Origin: Eutreptiella sp. 'Long Island Sound 2002'
Taxonomy: Eukaryota > Euglenozoa > Euglenophyceae > Eutreptiales > Eutreptiaceae
Assembly (NCBI GenBank): GCA_964036045.1
Contig: OZ038382.1
Coordinates: 138,210,961 to 138,274,960 of the forward strand
DNA length: 64,000 bases
Direction of reading: 5' to 3'
The position numbers and the translations under genes are program-made. The notes beneath the pieces are model-generated. The model was not told the DNA's origin. It did no database searches and saw only the letters and a program-made list of their open reading frames with translations. This document shows, piece by piece, positions 42,136 through 52,570 of this stretch (its first letter is position 1; the number at the start of each line of letters is the position of its first letter).

Positions 42136-45036
42136 CAGCTAATAACTCGTGCTGAGACCCTGTCTCAGCGGAAGAAGAAAAACTAATCTCCTTGTGCCTA
42201 TCCATTTACTGTTTTCTAACCTCCCAGGGGCGGTGAGCACTTTTGTGCTGAATGGCTGGGCCTGATCAGTGTGTGCCAGGACACGTTCAGGACTCCTGTA
42301 GAGCTCCAGTTACGGTGAGGTACTAACTCCCACCCTCAATCGGGTTCGGAACTCCAGACACCTAGAAATCCGCTGCTTGCGGAGCACTGTACCTGCCCTG
42401 GCCGTGCCCTGCAGTCCCATGCTTATGGTTACCAGCGTGAACGCGATGGCCGCTTATCGGTTTTGCAGCCACCTAACAAGTGTGTGCCTTTTTGACGATG
42501 TGGTGCATTGGAAATGCCCTGATGTTATGACCTTGGGGAGCCAACGAAGAGCCGTGGCTTTCTTCTCCAGGGGAGAATGACAAGCAAGGTGTTATGAAGC
42601 AGGGTGTGTCCACCCTCCTTGGGGACAAGCGTGCCCACAGTTAGGAGCCCTGACTAGTCCAGACCCATGGGGTTCTACCCTTCCTTACAGGGTTACCATA
42701 CCCCTAAGTGTGCTACGTATGTCTGCATGTGTCTCACTTCACTCCCCGGCGTGGCTCCCAGAGACCGGGCTTCGCTGACGTCGGACCGAAGGTCCTAATG
42801 AGGTACTATTACCACTCCTATGGCGCCCAATTTCGGTGTTGGCGCCTATCCTTCGGGGAAGACCGCAAAAGCCCTACCTACTAGAGAGGAGGGGTGGCCA
42901 AGTGTGCTAAGGGCATACAAAACGCCCATTTTTCTAAGGGCCAAAAACTAACAGACTGCCCTGCCCACGAGGAACGGGGGACAGGAGACACCACTACACT
43001 ACACTCACTAATGCCAGCACCAGCCCTCGAAGGCAGGGTGAGCACAGCCGCACTCAGTCCCTACCAGGCCTGCTGACCCTAGCCCCTACGCACGCTACTG
43101 GGTGTCCAGGAAGAAGAAGTCTCCAGCCCTATTGGCTCCCCTGTGAAATTGCAAGAGAACACAGCCCTATTAAGCGACTGTGGCCTAACAGGGACGTCAC
43201 AACACGTTTCCCTGTCAGGGCTTGTAGGGAAGGAGTGCACTGTTTGCGTGCACAGCGTGTATGATGATGAGGTCGGACTGTCCTGGCCACTCCTGGCTGA
43301 GGTACACTTTGTTGATTGTGTGATCTGCGCCCTTTTTAGGGTTGGCAGAAAAATCGAAAGTTGCCGAAGGCAACTGCTACTGCACCAATCACTCTGACCT
43401 TGCCCACCTGAGAACAGAGGCGGATGAGACCTGGTTAGCGGCTGAGGAACCTAACCAGCCTCCACGTATTATACGCTTCTTAGGCTGGAAAATAATACGC
43501 TGTCCTCTAACCAGGCCGCAAGCCAGCAAACTTAAGGACTCCGCCCGTTCTCTTATAGAACGTAGGGCGGAGCCCTGGGTAGCCTAAGCAAGGGTTCTAC
43601 CGTGTGCACTGCGGGTGGCCTACATCCCTTTCATGCATCCTGTGTATGCAGGGAAGGGAGACGATTGACAATTCTCTTTTTCCTTACATTAACCCACAAC
43701 AACCAATCATCGCGTCGCTCAACCAGGAGGTGAGCTCCTCCTGGGCTTACCTACCTTACTCACCACGCACCATGTGAATGCCGAAGGGGACACGAACGCA
43801 AAGCAACCCTAAGCGTTTAAACAACCCTACGGCGAGTTGTACACGACCCTAAACGATTAATGCATCGTGTGTCATGCATGCCCTTCTTACCTTGCTTCCT
43901 GCAGAAGAAGGAAAGGGAATGGCGCACTGCACAACAAGCCTAAGCGTTTTAAGCAACCCTGTTTTAGCGCTACGGCAACACGAACACGAGCAAGCACTTT
44001 CCTTTCTGAACTGTGAGAGAAGAGAAGAATGGATTGGGACACAGGGAAAGCGCCACAACGTATGAATGCCTAGATTAGGCACAGGCATCGCGAGCACAGC
44101 GCATACACTACCCCTACGTGCGGGCTGCGTGCTCCATTTGTTGCACATACGTTTCATTTCCGTTTTGACCTGTGCAGAGCAAGGGGAGTGAACGCCCGAA
44201 CCCCCAACGAACGCAACGGTGAGGACCCTAGCGTTTTAACGAAACTACCTCCACGAACGCAATGCATGCAGGTGACATGACACTAACATACCTGAGAGGT
44301 GGGTCGTCCACCTGCTGTGTTGTGTGGGTTTCTGTTCAATACTTTTTCCCAAAGTTTATAACATTTTTTTGATGCAACTGTGCAAAAATTTGTTTTAAAA
44401 GCTTTAAAAACCGCGGCTCATACCTTCTTTTTCTGGAGCCGTTTAGGCTTGCGCAACCCTTTTTGGGAGTGCGCTCCTGTTGCGCTTGTCTACCATTTTA
44501 TGTTTTGGACTATAAGTGACGATTTCTAACGTCTTTTCCTCAATTTTTAGCGACTTGACTTCTTAAATCGCTACCCCTTTCCGTACCCCACAGAATTCAC
44601 TCCCTGTTGGTTCCATTTTCTATTTTTTTCAGCTATTGCAGTTGTGTGCCCTCCATGGGGAGTATTCCTCCGCCCTGGCCCTTGGTCAGGACGTTTACTA
44701 AAACGCTGTGTATACAGCGATCGCCGTCCGCATTAGAGCTTTCGACTGTACGCTACTGGGCAAGCATGTGTGTTCTAGGGAGGGAGTCCTGGGTTCAAAC
44801 CCCACTACCCCCAATTTTTTGCCAAAAGGTTTCGCCGCACGCTGGCAACTTTTGCGCAATGCCCCATTGAAGGGACATCATTCACGGAACATCACACTGT
44901 TTTTCAAGGGTACCTACAGTGTGATAGGCTTCCATGAACTGACGGGAATGCCTTTGGCTGATTTAATGCATTTTCTGAGGTGATTTTGGGGAAATTTGAG
45001 CCTTTTTCCTTGGTCCTACTAGCTTGATCATCTAGT
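42136..45036 (+). other. Gypsy-B 3' region without coding function
   Basis: About 2.9 kb between the chromodomain stop and the polypurine tract, unusually long for gypsy. No credible ORF. It holds the hairpin module (43155-43225), a single Y-satellite-like core CCACTCCTGGCTGAGGT (43288-43304) followed by TGTGATCTGCGCCCT (about 43319-43333) as in repeat Y, a perfect stem CCAGGAGG/CCTCCTGG at 43723-43744, and four diverged copies of a (A)CCCTAAGCGTTTAA motif between 43795 and 44245. Confidence 0.7.
44740..44820 (+). ncRNA. Possible tRNA-derived fragment with Pol III B box
   Basis: GGGTTCAAACCCC (44791-44803) matches the T-arm/B-box of a tRNA, and T6 (44815-44820) behind it could stop RNA polymerase III. 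TTCGACTGTACGC upstream resembles an anticodon arm. I could not fold a D-arm or acceptor stem, so this is at best a SINE or tRNA pseudogene remnant. Confidence 0.25.
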
Positions 45037-45039
45037 ACT

Positions 45040-45049
45040 CCACGGGGGA
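45040..45049 (+). other. Gypsy-B polypurine tract
   Basis: ACGGGGGA lies directly before the 3' LTR start AGTAAG, the expected place for plus-strand priming. Confidence 0.75.
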
Positions 45050-45801
45050 GTAAGAAAAAGTCACTGCCTTGTCTTTCTTGGGGGATTTGATCCAGGCCAA
45101 GCTCCCCCTAAAAGCCTTTTGTTGATGTTGAGACTCACGTAATCATTTGTATCTTTGTTTTGAAGTTTAAAGTACACTCTCTCAAAGTAACTAGGGTTAT
45201 CACCCTAGCGCCCCATGAAGTTCACCCCTACCACTCAACTGAGCGAAGGTATCTTCCGTCATGGAAGCAATACCGAAATAAAGGAGGCACTTCATGCCTA
45301 AGGCCTTGTAGGTTAAGCCTAGTGGTCCCCCACCTCAAAACCCCTATACTCAACTGATTCTACCACTTATTGTTGTTCTACTTTTCAACCGTTTCTGAAT
45401 TCAGTTGATTGGCCTTGCTGGCCAAGCCATATACTGTGTCTGGCCTAACTCCTATGCCCCAGATTCCTAACCTACTCCATTTCATCCAAACGAGTGCACA
45501 TGAAGTACTTGGTGCTATCTTGGTGGCCTGCGTCTTGCCAGTTTTCACTTAAAATAATCTTTTTTGTTAATAAACCAATGGAGCATTGTATTTAGATCTA
45601 CTGCTGTCTATCTGCAGCCCCTCTTTGTTACACATGTTTTGATTGTTGAAGGACTTATCCTGATTTGATTGATCCGGTGCCTGGACTTGCTGTACATTAC
45701 CTTGGTGAGGACTTAATTTTGAGCTGTGGAAAATCAGCAAGGGTTTTCTAAAACGAATTCAAGGAACAAACACAAGTGACAGCAAACCAGAAACCCTTCC
45801 T
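45049..45801 (+). repeat. Gypsy-B 3' LTR (753 bp)
   Basis: Full-length partner of 33085-33838. It is followed by the target duplication TTCCA (45802-45806) and then at once by hAT transposase coding sequence on the minus strand. Confidence 0.92.
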
Positions 45802-46812
45802 TTCCACGTGCACTTGGAACTGCAACGTATCGTGATACACCCAAATTACGTAACCTGGTCCATCATTGTCTGCACGACGCATCATCTCCCACAGTGGTCT
45901 GAGCAAGCTAGTAAACATCTCCATTTGAAGCGAGGTGTCTGGATGCAACACCTTGTCCCTGAGATCAGTGTCCTCCTCGAGTAATTCAGGGTCCACAACT
46001 GCAGGCTGCAGGGCTGCCTTGTTCTTCAACACCCAACGGACCTTGATGAAGCGGCTGCCCATTCTTGTGTCCGCAAGTAGTGGAGCTGGGGTTCGCTTCA
46101 TGTTCAGTGCCAACTGCTTATCATCCACCAGATCTCTCGGCCGAGTCCTGTTCTTCAAGCCCTTCACAATGAGGACTGCAGTGTTAGCAGCATTCTTCAT
46201 GGGACCAATCTTCAGCACGTCCTTGGACAACCAAGAATAGGAATGCAGGACACAGCCAATCTTTGTGAGATAGCCCATCTCCTCCTTGTTTTTGGAGTCC
46301 AGTACAACATTTGCAGCACTCATGACACTCGCATTGTCCTGCACTTTGGTAGTAAGTTGGCTGCCAACGTTCAAGCTCTCGTAGATTTTCTTTGCCTCCA
46401 CTAGCCTTTGGGCCACATATTCAGCATCTTTCTTCACCAGTTTAGGATACTCGGCATGCATGAAAGCGGTGCCCTTCCTGCCAGTAATGGTGTAATTGAG
46501 CACGGGTTGGAATCTGACATTTGACCAACCGTCACTGGCCATTGTTTCGTAATCATCTTTCGCAAAGAACTCTTTGAACACCTGTGTCTTCAGTGTCTCA
46601 TATTGAGTGTCAAGCGACTTCCTAATTTCCTTGCGATCACAAGTGCCCCAGTTTTGTAGCCCAGCGACGATGTATCGTTCATACATAATGAGGAACTCGT
46701 CCAACTCAGAATGTTCAGTAATGTGAAAGGGTCCTCCTGCATGGAACACGAATCTACTCCACTGTTCATCAAGGTCAGACGTCTTTTTTGTCTCCATGGC
46801 TGCAATGGATGT
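45802..46812 (-). pseudogene. hAT transposase, central catalytic part (DUF659-like)
   Basis: From 46797 the minus strand is open for over 330 codons. MASDGWSNVRFQPVLNYTI is the D-G-W-S motif with the first catalytic Asp region of hAT/DUF659 transposases. VQDNASVMSAANVVL matches the second conserved block (usually TDNAxN), and GCVLHSYSWLSKDVLKIGPM is the CxxHxxxLxxxD block. Coding continues to 45802, where gypsy-B begins. The last residues in the open frame (GFWFAVTCVCSLNSF) come from the LTR and are not part of the protein. The frame resumes at 33084. An in-frame TGA at 46815-46813 separates it from the N-terminus. Confidence 0.85.
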
Positions 46813-47130
46813 TCATTTTTTGCTGTTTGCGCTCTGTTCAGCACCCTCCAGCACTTTCTTTTTCAGCTCAGCTTTTCCTGCCTTAGTCTTGTCCAGTGCC
46901 TTCTGCTCGTCATCTTTTCCTTTTCTCAGCAAGACCGTCTCGTTAAAAGGCGCTTCAGGGACTGATTTGCAGGCAGCCACATTCTTGCTTCCACCTGCTA
47001 AATGCTCTCGTGCACGACCAGGGCAATCAAGCATTTCGGTGTTTTGTCGCAGTAGTTGCACGTCCAATCAGTGGGGTGATTGACAACGTCCCGACGGTGA
47101 AAATGTTTTTCTTTTGTCTGACGTTTCATG
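46813..47130 (-). pseudogene. hAT transposase N-terminus with broken BED finger
   Basis: ATG at 47130 gives a basic start (MKRQTKEKHFHRR) and DWTCNYCDK, the first Cys pair of a BED-type zinc finger. After a frame change between about 47010 and 47045 the second half follows: REHLAGGSKNVAACKSVPE (His...Cys). BED fingers bind the transposon ends. A charged linker rich in Lys and Glu leads to the TGA at 46815. One indel and one stop separate this part from an intact protein. Confidence 0.75.
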
Positions 47131-47660
47131 ATGGTGTCTGCAGCAAAGCAGAGGAAGGAATCAAAATCAATTAACTAAATCAAATTACATGACTGAGATC
47201 TGATGGGTGTCTAGAAAGTCCGACCAGACCTCCCCTGGTGGCCTGTCACCGACAGGTGAGTTTGCTAAGCCACCGAGTGTGGACAGCAGTCTAGATCTGG
47301 ATGGCCTGGCCAGGAAGATCGGAAAAAGACTCAAGCAGGAACGTCATTTCAAAGGATGTGATTTTGTTTGTTTTTGTTGCATATAATGAAGACATGTCAC
47401 CTGATAGCATCATGAGCCCTGACATGATCAGTGACATCATCAGTGATGGCATGGAAAATTTTAGAGAAAATTTTGAAAAAGAAGTTTGGAAAGAATTTTG
47501 TAAAGGACCGGTGGGGCGCAATAGAAACAAGCAAAACATTAGAAGCAAACGTAAACGACATTGACAAGGAAACGCATTAGCAAACGATGTTTGTTTATTT
47601 TCATCGCTCGTTCTTTCGTCGTTCGTTCGTAATTTTTTCAAAAAAAAATTAACAAGCAAC
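47131..47660. other. Spacer right of the hAT gene
   Basis: No recognised gene. The right hAT terminus and target duplication should lie here. I found no convincing inverted partner near 32.4 kb. An 87-codon acidic ORF at 47301-47564 looks random. Confidence 0.4.
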
Positions 47661-47850
47661 GTTTGTTAATCCCAATCCTGTCCCCGGCTGGCGGTAGGCG
47701 GCAGGTAAACTCCTGGTACCATAAAGAAGGACTGTAGGACCAGCCCCTGCCATTGTGCGAGCTCTACCGCCTATACCTAATTTCTCCAGCCTCTTCCCCG
47801 TGACTCCTTTCCTCCTTGACCTCACCAATGCTTCCAAGTTTTTTAAAATC
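47661..47850 (-). repeat. Gypsy-A-like LTR end and primer-site remnant
   Basis: The minus strand matches the end of the gypsy-A LTR and the following bases: GGTCCTACAGTCCTTC, TTATGGTACCAGGAGTTTAC, CTGCCGCCTACCGCC. The primer site is mutated (TGGTACCAGGAG for TGGTAGCAGAGG; 47709-47720). No gag follows at lower coordinates, so it is a fragment or part of a truncated relative. Confidence 0.6.
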
Positions 47851-49231
47851 CCAAAATCCAAACTAACCCCGTAAGTACACCCTTGGCAGCCCTTGCAATA
47901 AAATTCGAACATTTGATCAATAGATTCCAATGAACTTGACCAACGAAGTCGAAATGTTTGGTCACCAAATTGAGTTGAGGGTGCTCTCATCAATACATGG
48001 ACATGATCATGGAGAGGCAACAAATGATGACAAAGTTGGGCAAGAGGAGAGGAAGAAAGAGAAGCAGAAGTGAAGCCCTGGAAGAACATATGCAGTTATC
48101 GAAGACAATGTTGCATCCCTACTCCAAGCGTCGATTTTATATATCATGCGAATTTGAACTATGCATTCTTTTGTGGACGTATGACGCCATGCAAGCATAA
48201 CCTCGATTCAACACAAGGCGAAAATAATATACATTCATGCGAACATGCATGACACAATGACGTCCATAAGGTCCACATGGTGCATGGCACAACACACAGA
48301 AATGATACACAACACAACGGCATTATTGGATTCTACACAAGTGTGGTCCCACATGGCCGATCCTCACCCTTGTGGAATTGAGCAACATGCGTTCCAAACA
48401 TGACAAGTGTTCTGACCCTGGATCAAGCATGATACCATGGCCTCCATGAACACATAGTACAGCAGGGCCACTTACATACCTTGTCCACACTGATGAGTCA
48501 CCAATGATCACATGTAGAGAGCTTGCAATGAGGATCACCAAACATGAATCGGGAGAGTGACCTCATGGCAATACCTGACAGGTGGAATGTGTGCAACATC
48601 ACATATACCCTCATGCTGGCATTGCCTCGGTACTTCACACCGGAACCCGGGTGCCTATCACTCAGCAGTAACATACACAATGGCCAGCAAGTGAATAAAC
48701 TTGGCGGGTGTACTTCCTGCTCGCGAGTAAGGCATCAAGAAGGGCCAGACCACCAGACCTCACCTGTTTAGTGTATGCTACATACCAAATGCTTGGCTCC
48801 CTGCGGTTAGTGTCGCGAACCAAAAGTATGAATGAAGTGCAAAGCCAACACACAACATATACCTCATGCCCTCACATGCTTGGATATGCCACTCAGTCCC
48901 ATCAGCTGGTGCCTAATTGCTTGGGAACCAAAGGGGTTGGCAAACACTAATTGTCATATGCAAGGGAAAGTATCCACACATGGACATGTGAAATCAGTGT
49001 TGGCTAACGGCATGTTTGTGCGACACCGAATGAATTCAATGCATGCTACTTAGACAGAGACTGGGCAAGAGTGCTTGGGTGAGAAGATGCCCCGGTTCAC
49101 ATGTTGAGACCTAGACCCAGCCCGCAGATTGAGTGCACATGGAGAGATGTCCCGGGTACAATGAGAGCACATCCATGGTCAGACTGTCCTATCCCAAACA
49201 AGAGATGATTGCGGCTCAAAGAGAGGTGGTG
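47851..49231. other. Spacer without recognisable gene
   Basis: Balanced composition, rich in CACATG and CATGC. ORFs are below 85 codons on both strands and have no family resemblance. Confidence 0.5.
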
Positions 49232-49352
49232 CCGCCCCAATCCAGGCCGTGAGAGAGAGGGTCCCGCCCCTGTCCATGCCCTGAGAGAGAGACCCTCACC
49301 AATCCATGCCCAGGAGAGAGATTCTAACCAATCCATGGCCTAAGAGTGATGA
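49232..49352 (+). repeat. ~30-bp minisatellite (ATCCATGCCC...GAGAGAGA)
   Basis: Four diverged units of about 30 bp. The left edge of the 601-bp repeat (49272) falls inside this array. Confidence 0.7.
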
Positions 49353-49872
49353 CCTCACCTACAGCCAATCAAGAGAGCGTAGCCTAGCCATGACCCATGA
49401 GAGCATGCATGCACTTGAAGTGAGAATTCATAACCTCGATCGAAAATTATCCCTCTACCCAATTGGCAAATTAGCTAAACTCACGCCCTACTGCATGCTG
49501 ACAAGAGAGTGATAGTGTATCAACAACAGTGTTCCACCAATGATAGGAAATAATCATTAAGACACTTCTTGGAGATCGATGGGGCAAAATGGCAACACAC
49601 AAATGAGAGGTTAGCGTCAAAGGTTAGCATAAGTGCCGTTCATCACCTTTCAAATGTCTACCCATTGCACGTGCACACAGCATGTTCCACAAACGCCATC
49701 TCCAAAGATTGATTTATCATGACTTACACGCAAGGCAAACAAAGACAGAGAAGAGAAATAGAAGACATTCATGGCGGAGCAATGATCGAGTTACTTTCTT
49801 CCCGCCCGGTGCGCCTACCTCAGCCACTTCCACTTGAACTCCTTTTCCACTAGGGCTCCTCCAGCTTCAAGG
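49272..49872 (+). repeat. 601-bp direct repeat, left copy (flank of LINE-4)
   Basis: Equal in length to 58811-59411 and about 96-97% identical by eye (around 20 substitutions, no net indel). Both copies run from GTCCATGCCC to CTTCAAGG. Composition is that of the surrounding non-GC-rich DNA, not of LINE-4. Confidence 0.95.
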
Positions 49873-49891
49873 TTTGAGGTTTGAGGTTTGA
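49871..49891 (-). repeat. Heptamer tail of LINE-4 (three GGTTTGA units on +)
   Basis: Three units lie exactly at the junction of the element 3' end with the 601-bp repeat. The target itself ends TTCAAGG, so the heptamer may have grown by slippage from target sequence during priming. Confidence 0.75.
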
Positions 49892-52570
49892 TTTTGCGGG
49901 TACTAGACGCCTTTCGGCCCCGGGGGGCCACCTGGTCGGGCCAGGTGATATCCTCCCCACCGGGTCCTAGTGGGGGGGCCTCCAAGACGCACCTCCTGCC
50001 TGGTGGCGGAGTCCCCCAGGTTCACAGGGCTCGGAGCCCCGTCCGTCCCCGGCTTCCCCGTTTCGCCACTCCCCGGTCGGTGCATCAATTCGCAGCCGTG
50101 GCTGCGGGCGCTTGCCCACCGCGTCGCCCCCCTAATGTGTGGTAGCCCGGGGCGCCGGCGCCGCCAGGCCCGTGCTACTGGCTTGTCGCCAGTGGGACCC
50201 CCTTGGGCTGGCGCGGAGGCTGCCTGGCCTAGGGGTTGGGGCCTGGCGCAGTGCGCCACTACTGCCTTGGCGAGTGCAGTGCCCCGTCCGTGTGTGCGCG
50301 GCGCTCGCGGCCGATTCGGGGGGCTTGGGCCGGTACCTGGGGTTCTGTCTCTCCCGTTTCCCCCTTCCCGCCCCGCGTGTCCCGCGCTGCGTGTGGCGGG
50401 CCGTCCCGTCCGGGTGTCCCTTACCCTCGCTCGCTGGTACGCCATTCCACGCGGTCTGTGCGTTCCGCGAGCTCGGTCCGGTTGCCCTTCTGGTAGTCCC
50501 CGCGTGCCCTTTGCGTGTGTGTGCACTCGCGCTCCCACGGCGTCCGCTTCCCCCTCCCCTGGGTGGTGTGGCGTGCGCACCTCGCGTGGTCCCGGCACTG
50601 GGCGCTGGTAGGGCCGTTCAACGTGGTCCGTGCCCCTCCGCGTGTCCTGCCCCGGTCCCTTGCTCCGTGTGGCGTGCTGGGGGGGGGGGGGGGTGGCCTG
50701 GCCCCTTTCCCGCCCTACCTGGCTCCGGGCTGTGCGTCCCCCGTGGGGCGGATCCGTGGCATTCGTGTGCCGGGGGGCGGGTTGGGGGGGGGGGCGGCCC
50801 GTGCGCCGTGCCCCCCGTTTGTGCGGCCAGGGGGGCCAGTAGGGCGGGGGGTTGCTCTGCCTCGTTCCGTCCCACTGCCTTCCCTGGGCAGGCAACAAAG
50901 CGGCTGTCACTGGCGTCGTTCTGGTCATGGGGGGCGTGGCCCCCATACCGCTCCGGTTTGTGCTCGCCCGCCTTCTCTGGGCGCGATCTGTGCGGCGTCC
51001 TGGCGCGTTGGCACGGGCTCGCTTGTTCCCCGCGGTTCCTGTGGGAGCCGGCGGCTGGGGCGGGGGGGCGGGCCGTGCTCCGGCTCCTCTCTCGGGCGGG
51101 GGGAGGGGGGACCATCCCCCCTGCCTCGGGGGAATGGGGGCCGGCGTCTCCGCGGCTTGCGGGCCGATGGGGGGGGTGGGGGGGGGGGGGGGGTCGCGCC
51201 GCGACCTCCCTGCTCCCCCTGTGGGGGGCAGCCCGTGGCTCCCTACCCTGGCCCCCCTCTTGTCGTCGGCGCACTCCCCCCCCGGCGTGCGCCTTTGGTC
51301 GGGGTTGCGGGGCCGCCCCGGGGGGGGGGGGGATGAGGGGCGGCCCGTGGACCGCTCCCCCGGGGGCCCCTTCAGACCTGAACCCTCCCTCTGCCCTCCC
51401 CGAGTGGGCAATGGTCATGGGGGGGGGTCACGGGGGGCGCGGCCCCCATACTGTTCTGGTGCGCCGCCGTGTGCCGCCCCCAGGCTTGGTCCGCGCGCCG
51501 CTTTGGCGCGCTGGTCGGGGCTCGCCCGTCGGCCGCGACCCCCGCGGGATCAGGCGGCTGGGGGCGCTGGGGCGCGCGGTGTGCAGGTCCAGCCGCATCC
51601 CCCCCCCCCCCCCGCGTCGCGGTCCCTTCTGGGGGAGGGGGGGCGTCCCCTCGGCTCCGGGGGGGCGGAGGGTCGCTCCTGTGGCCCTCAAGTTGGGGGG
51701 GGGAGCAGGGGGGGGGGGACGGGGGGGCCGCTCCGCTGCCCCCTGCCCCCCCGCCCCGTCGGGCGTCGGCCTGCCATTCGTTGTCTCCAGCGCGCCCCCC
51801 CGGGGTATACTCGTGCCGTGGGGGTGGCCGGGCGGCCGTGGGCGTCGGGCGCGGCCCGGTCGGCCGCCAATGGGTCGGTGCGGCGGGGGGGGGAGGGAGG
51901 GGGGGAGAACCCCCCCGCCCAGGTTCGCGCCCCTGCCTTCCCCAGGCCGGCATCTGAATGGGCCGCTGCGTTTGCGCCATCCTGGGCGCCGCCGGTCCGC
52001 CGTCGGTCGGCAGTGGGCAGGGCAGGAGCGTGCGGGCGGTTCACCGGCGGCGCTTGCCGCGGCCGCGGTGCCCCCTCAACCCGGGTGCAGCGGCCTCTAC
52101 GGGGGGGATGCGGGGCCGCCTTCTCTTCGGTCTGCCCCCGTCCGCTCTTGGGCCTGAGGGGGAGGGGGGGGGGGAGTGGGGGGGGCCCTCTGGTCCCCTG
52201 GTGCCGCCCCCTGATGGCCGATGGGGGGCGGCCTGGCGGTCCCGGCCCCGGGGGCCAGCCGTCGGCTGGGGGGTCGCACTCTTCCCCCGACCCGCCTAAC
52301 TACAGCTGGACCCTCGTGCAGGCCCTCGCTGGGGTCCCTTGTCCCCCTCGCCGTCGCCGCGCGGCGCTGGCCGGCCGGGGGCGGCCGTGAGGGTTAGCGG
52401 TCAGCGGTTAGCAGGCTGCGGGGCAGTAGGTTCCCCCCCGCGCTCGTTGTCTCCACCCTCCCTCCCACGGGAGGTGGCGCGCGCTCCTCCGTCACGCCGT
52501 ATCGTGGGGGGGGCGTGGGTCGGGGGGCCAGCTCCCCCCCCCCACTCTCTCGCGTCCGCCGTCTGGGCCG
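49892..52570 (-). other. LINE-4 3' region, G-run-rich
   Basis: Plus-strand G runs of 8-13 recur (for example near 50680, 50785, 51180, 51320, 51700, 52160), so the element RNA sense strand carries C runs. ORFs exceed 500 codons on both strands, but only because of composition. No domain recognised. Confidence 0.5.

Larger units (their letters stand above)
33085..45801 (+). mobile_element. Gypsy-B: complete chromodomain Ty3/gypsy LTR retrotransposon (decayed)
   Basis: Order on the plus strand: 5' LTR (33085-33838), primer-binding site, gag with CCHC knuckle, protease, RT, RNase H, integrase, chromodomain, about 2.9 kb of 3' region, polypurine tract, 3' LTR (45049-45801). The target duplication TTCCA flanks it at 33080-33084 and 45802-45806. 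The LTRs differ by roughly 7-8% in the first 250 bp, so the insertion is old. All three stop codons and several indels interrupt the proteins. It lies inside a hAT transposase gene and is itself split by a DNA transposon. The domain order (integrase before chromodomain, after RNase H) is that of chromoviruses. Confidence 0.93.

Noticed and set aside
44740-44820. Functional tRNA gene
   Set aside because: Only the T-arm/B-box and a T run fit. No D-arm or acceptor stem could be paired. Kept as a low-confidence fragment.
49871-49891. Telomeric repeat
   Set aside because: Only three GGTTTGA units, not TTTAGGG, and located exactly at a LINE 3' junction.
50139-52157. 672-codon plus-strand ORF and 502-codon minus-strand ORF in LINE-4
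   Set aside because: Both reflect G/C-run composition in the 3' region. They have no motif and do not continue the pol frames.
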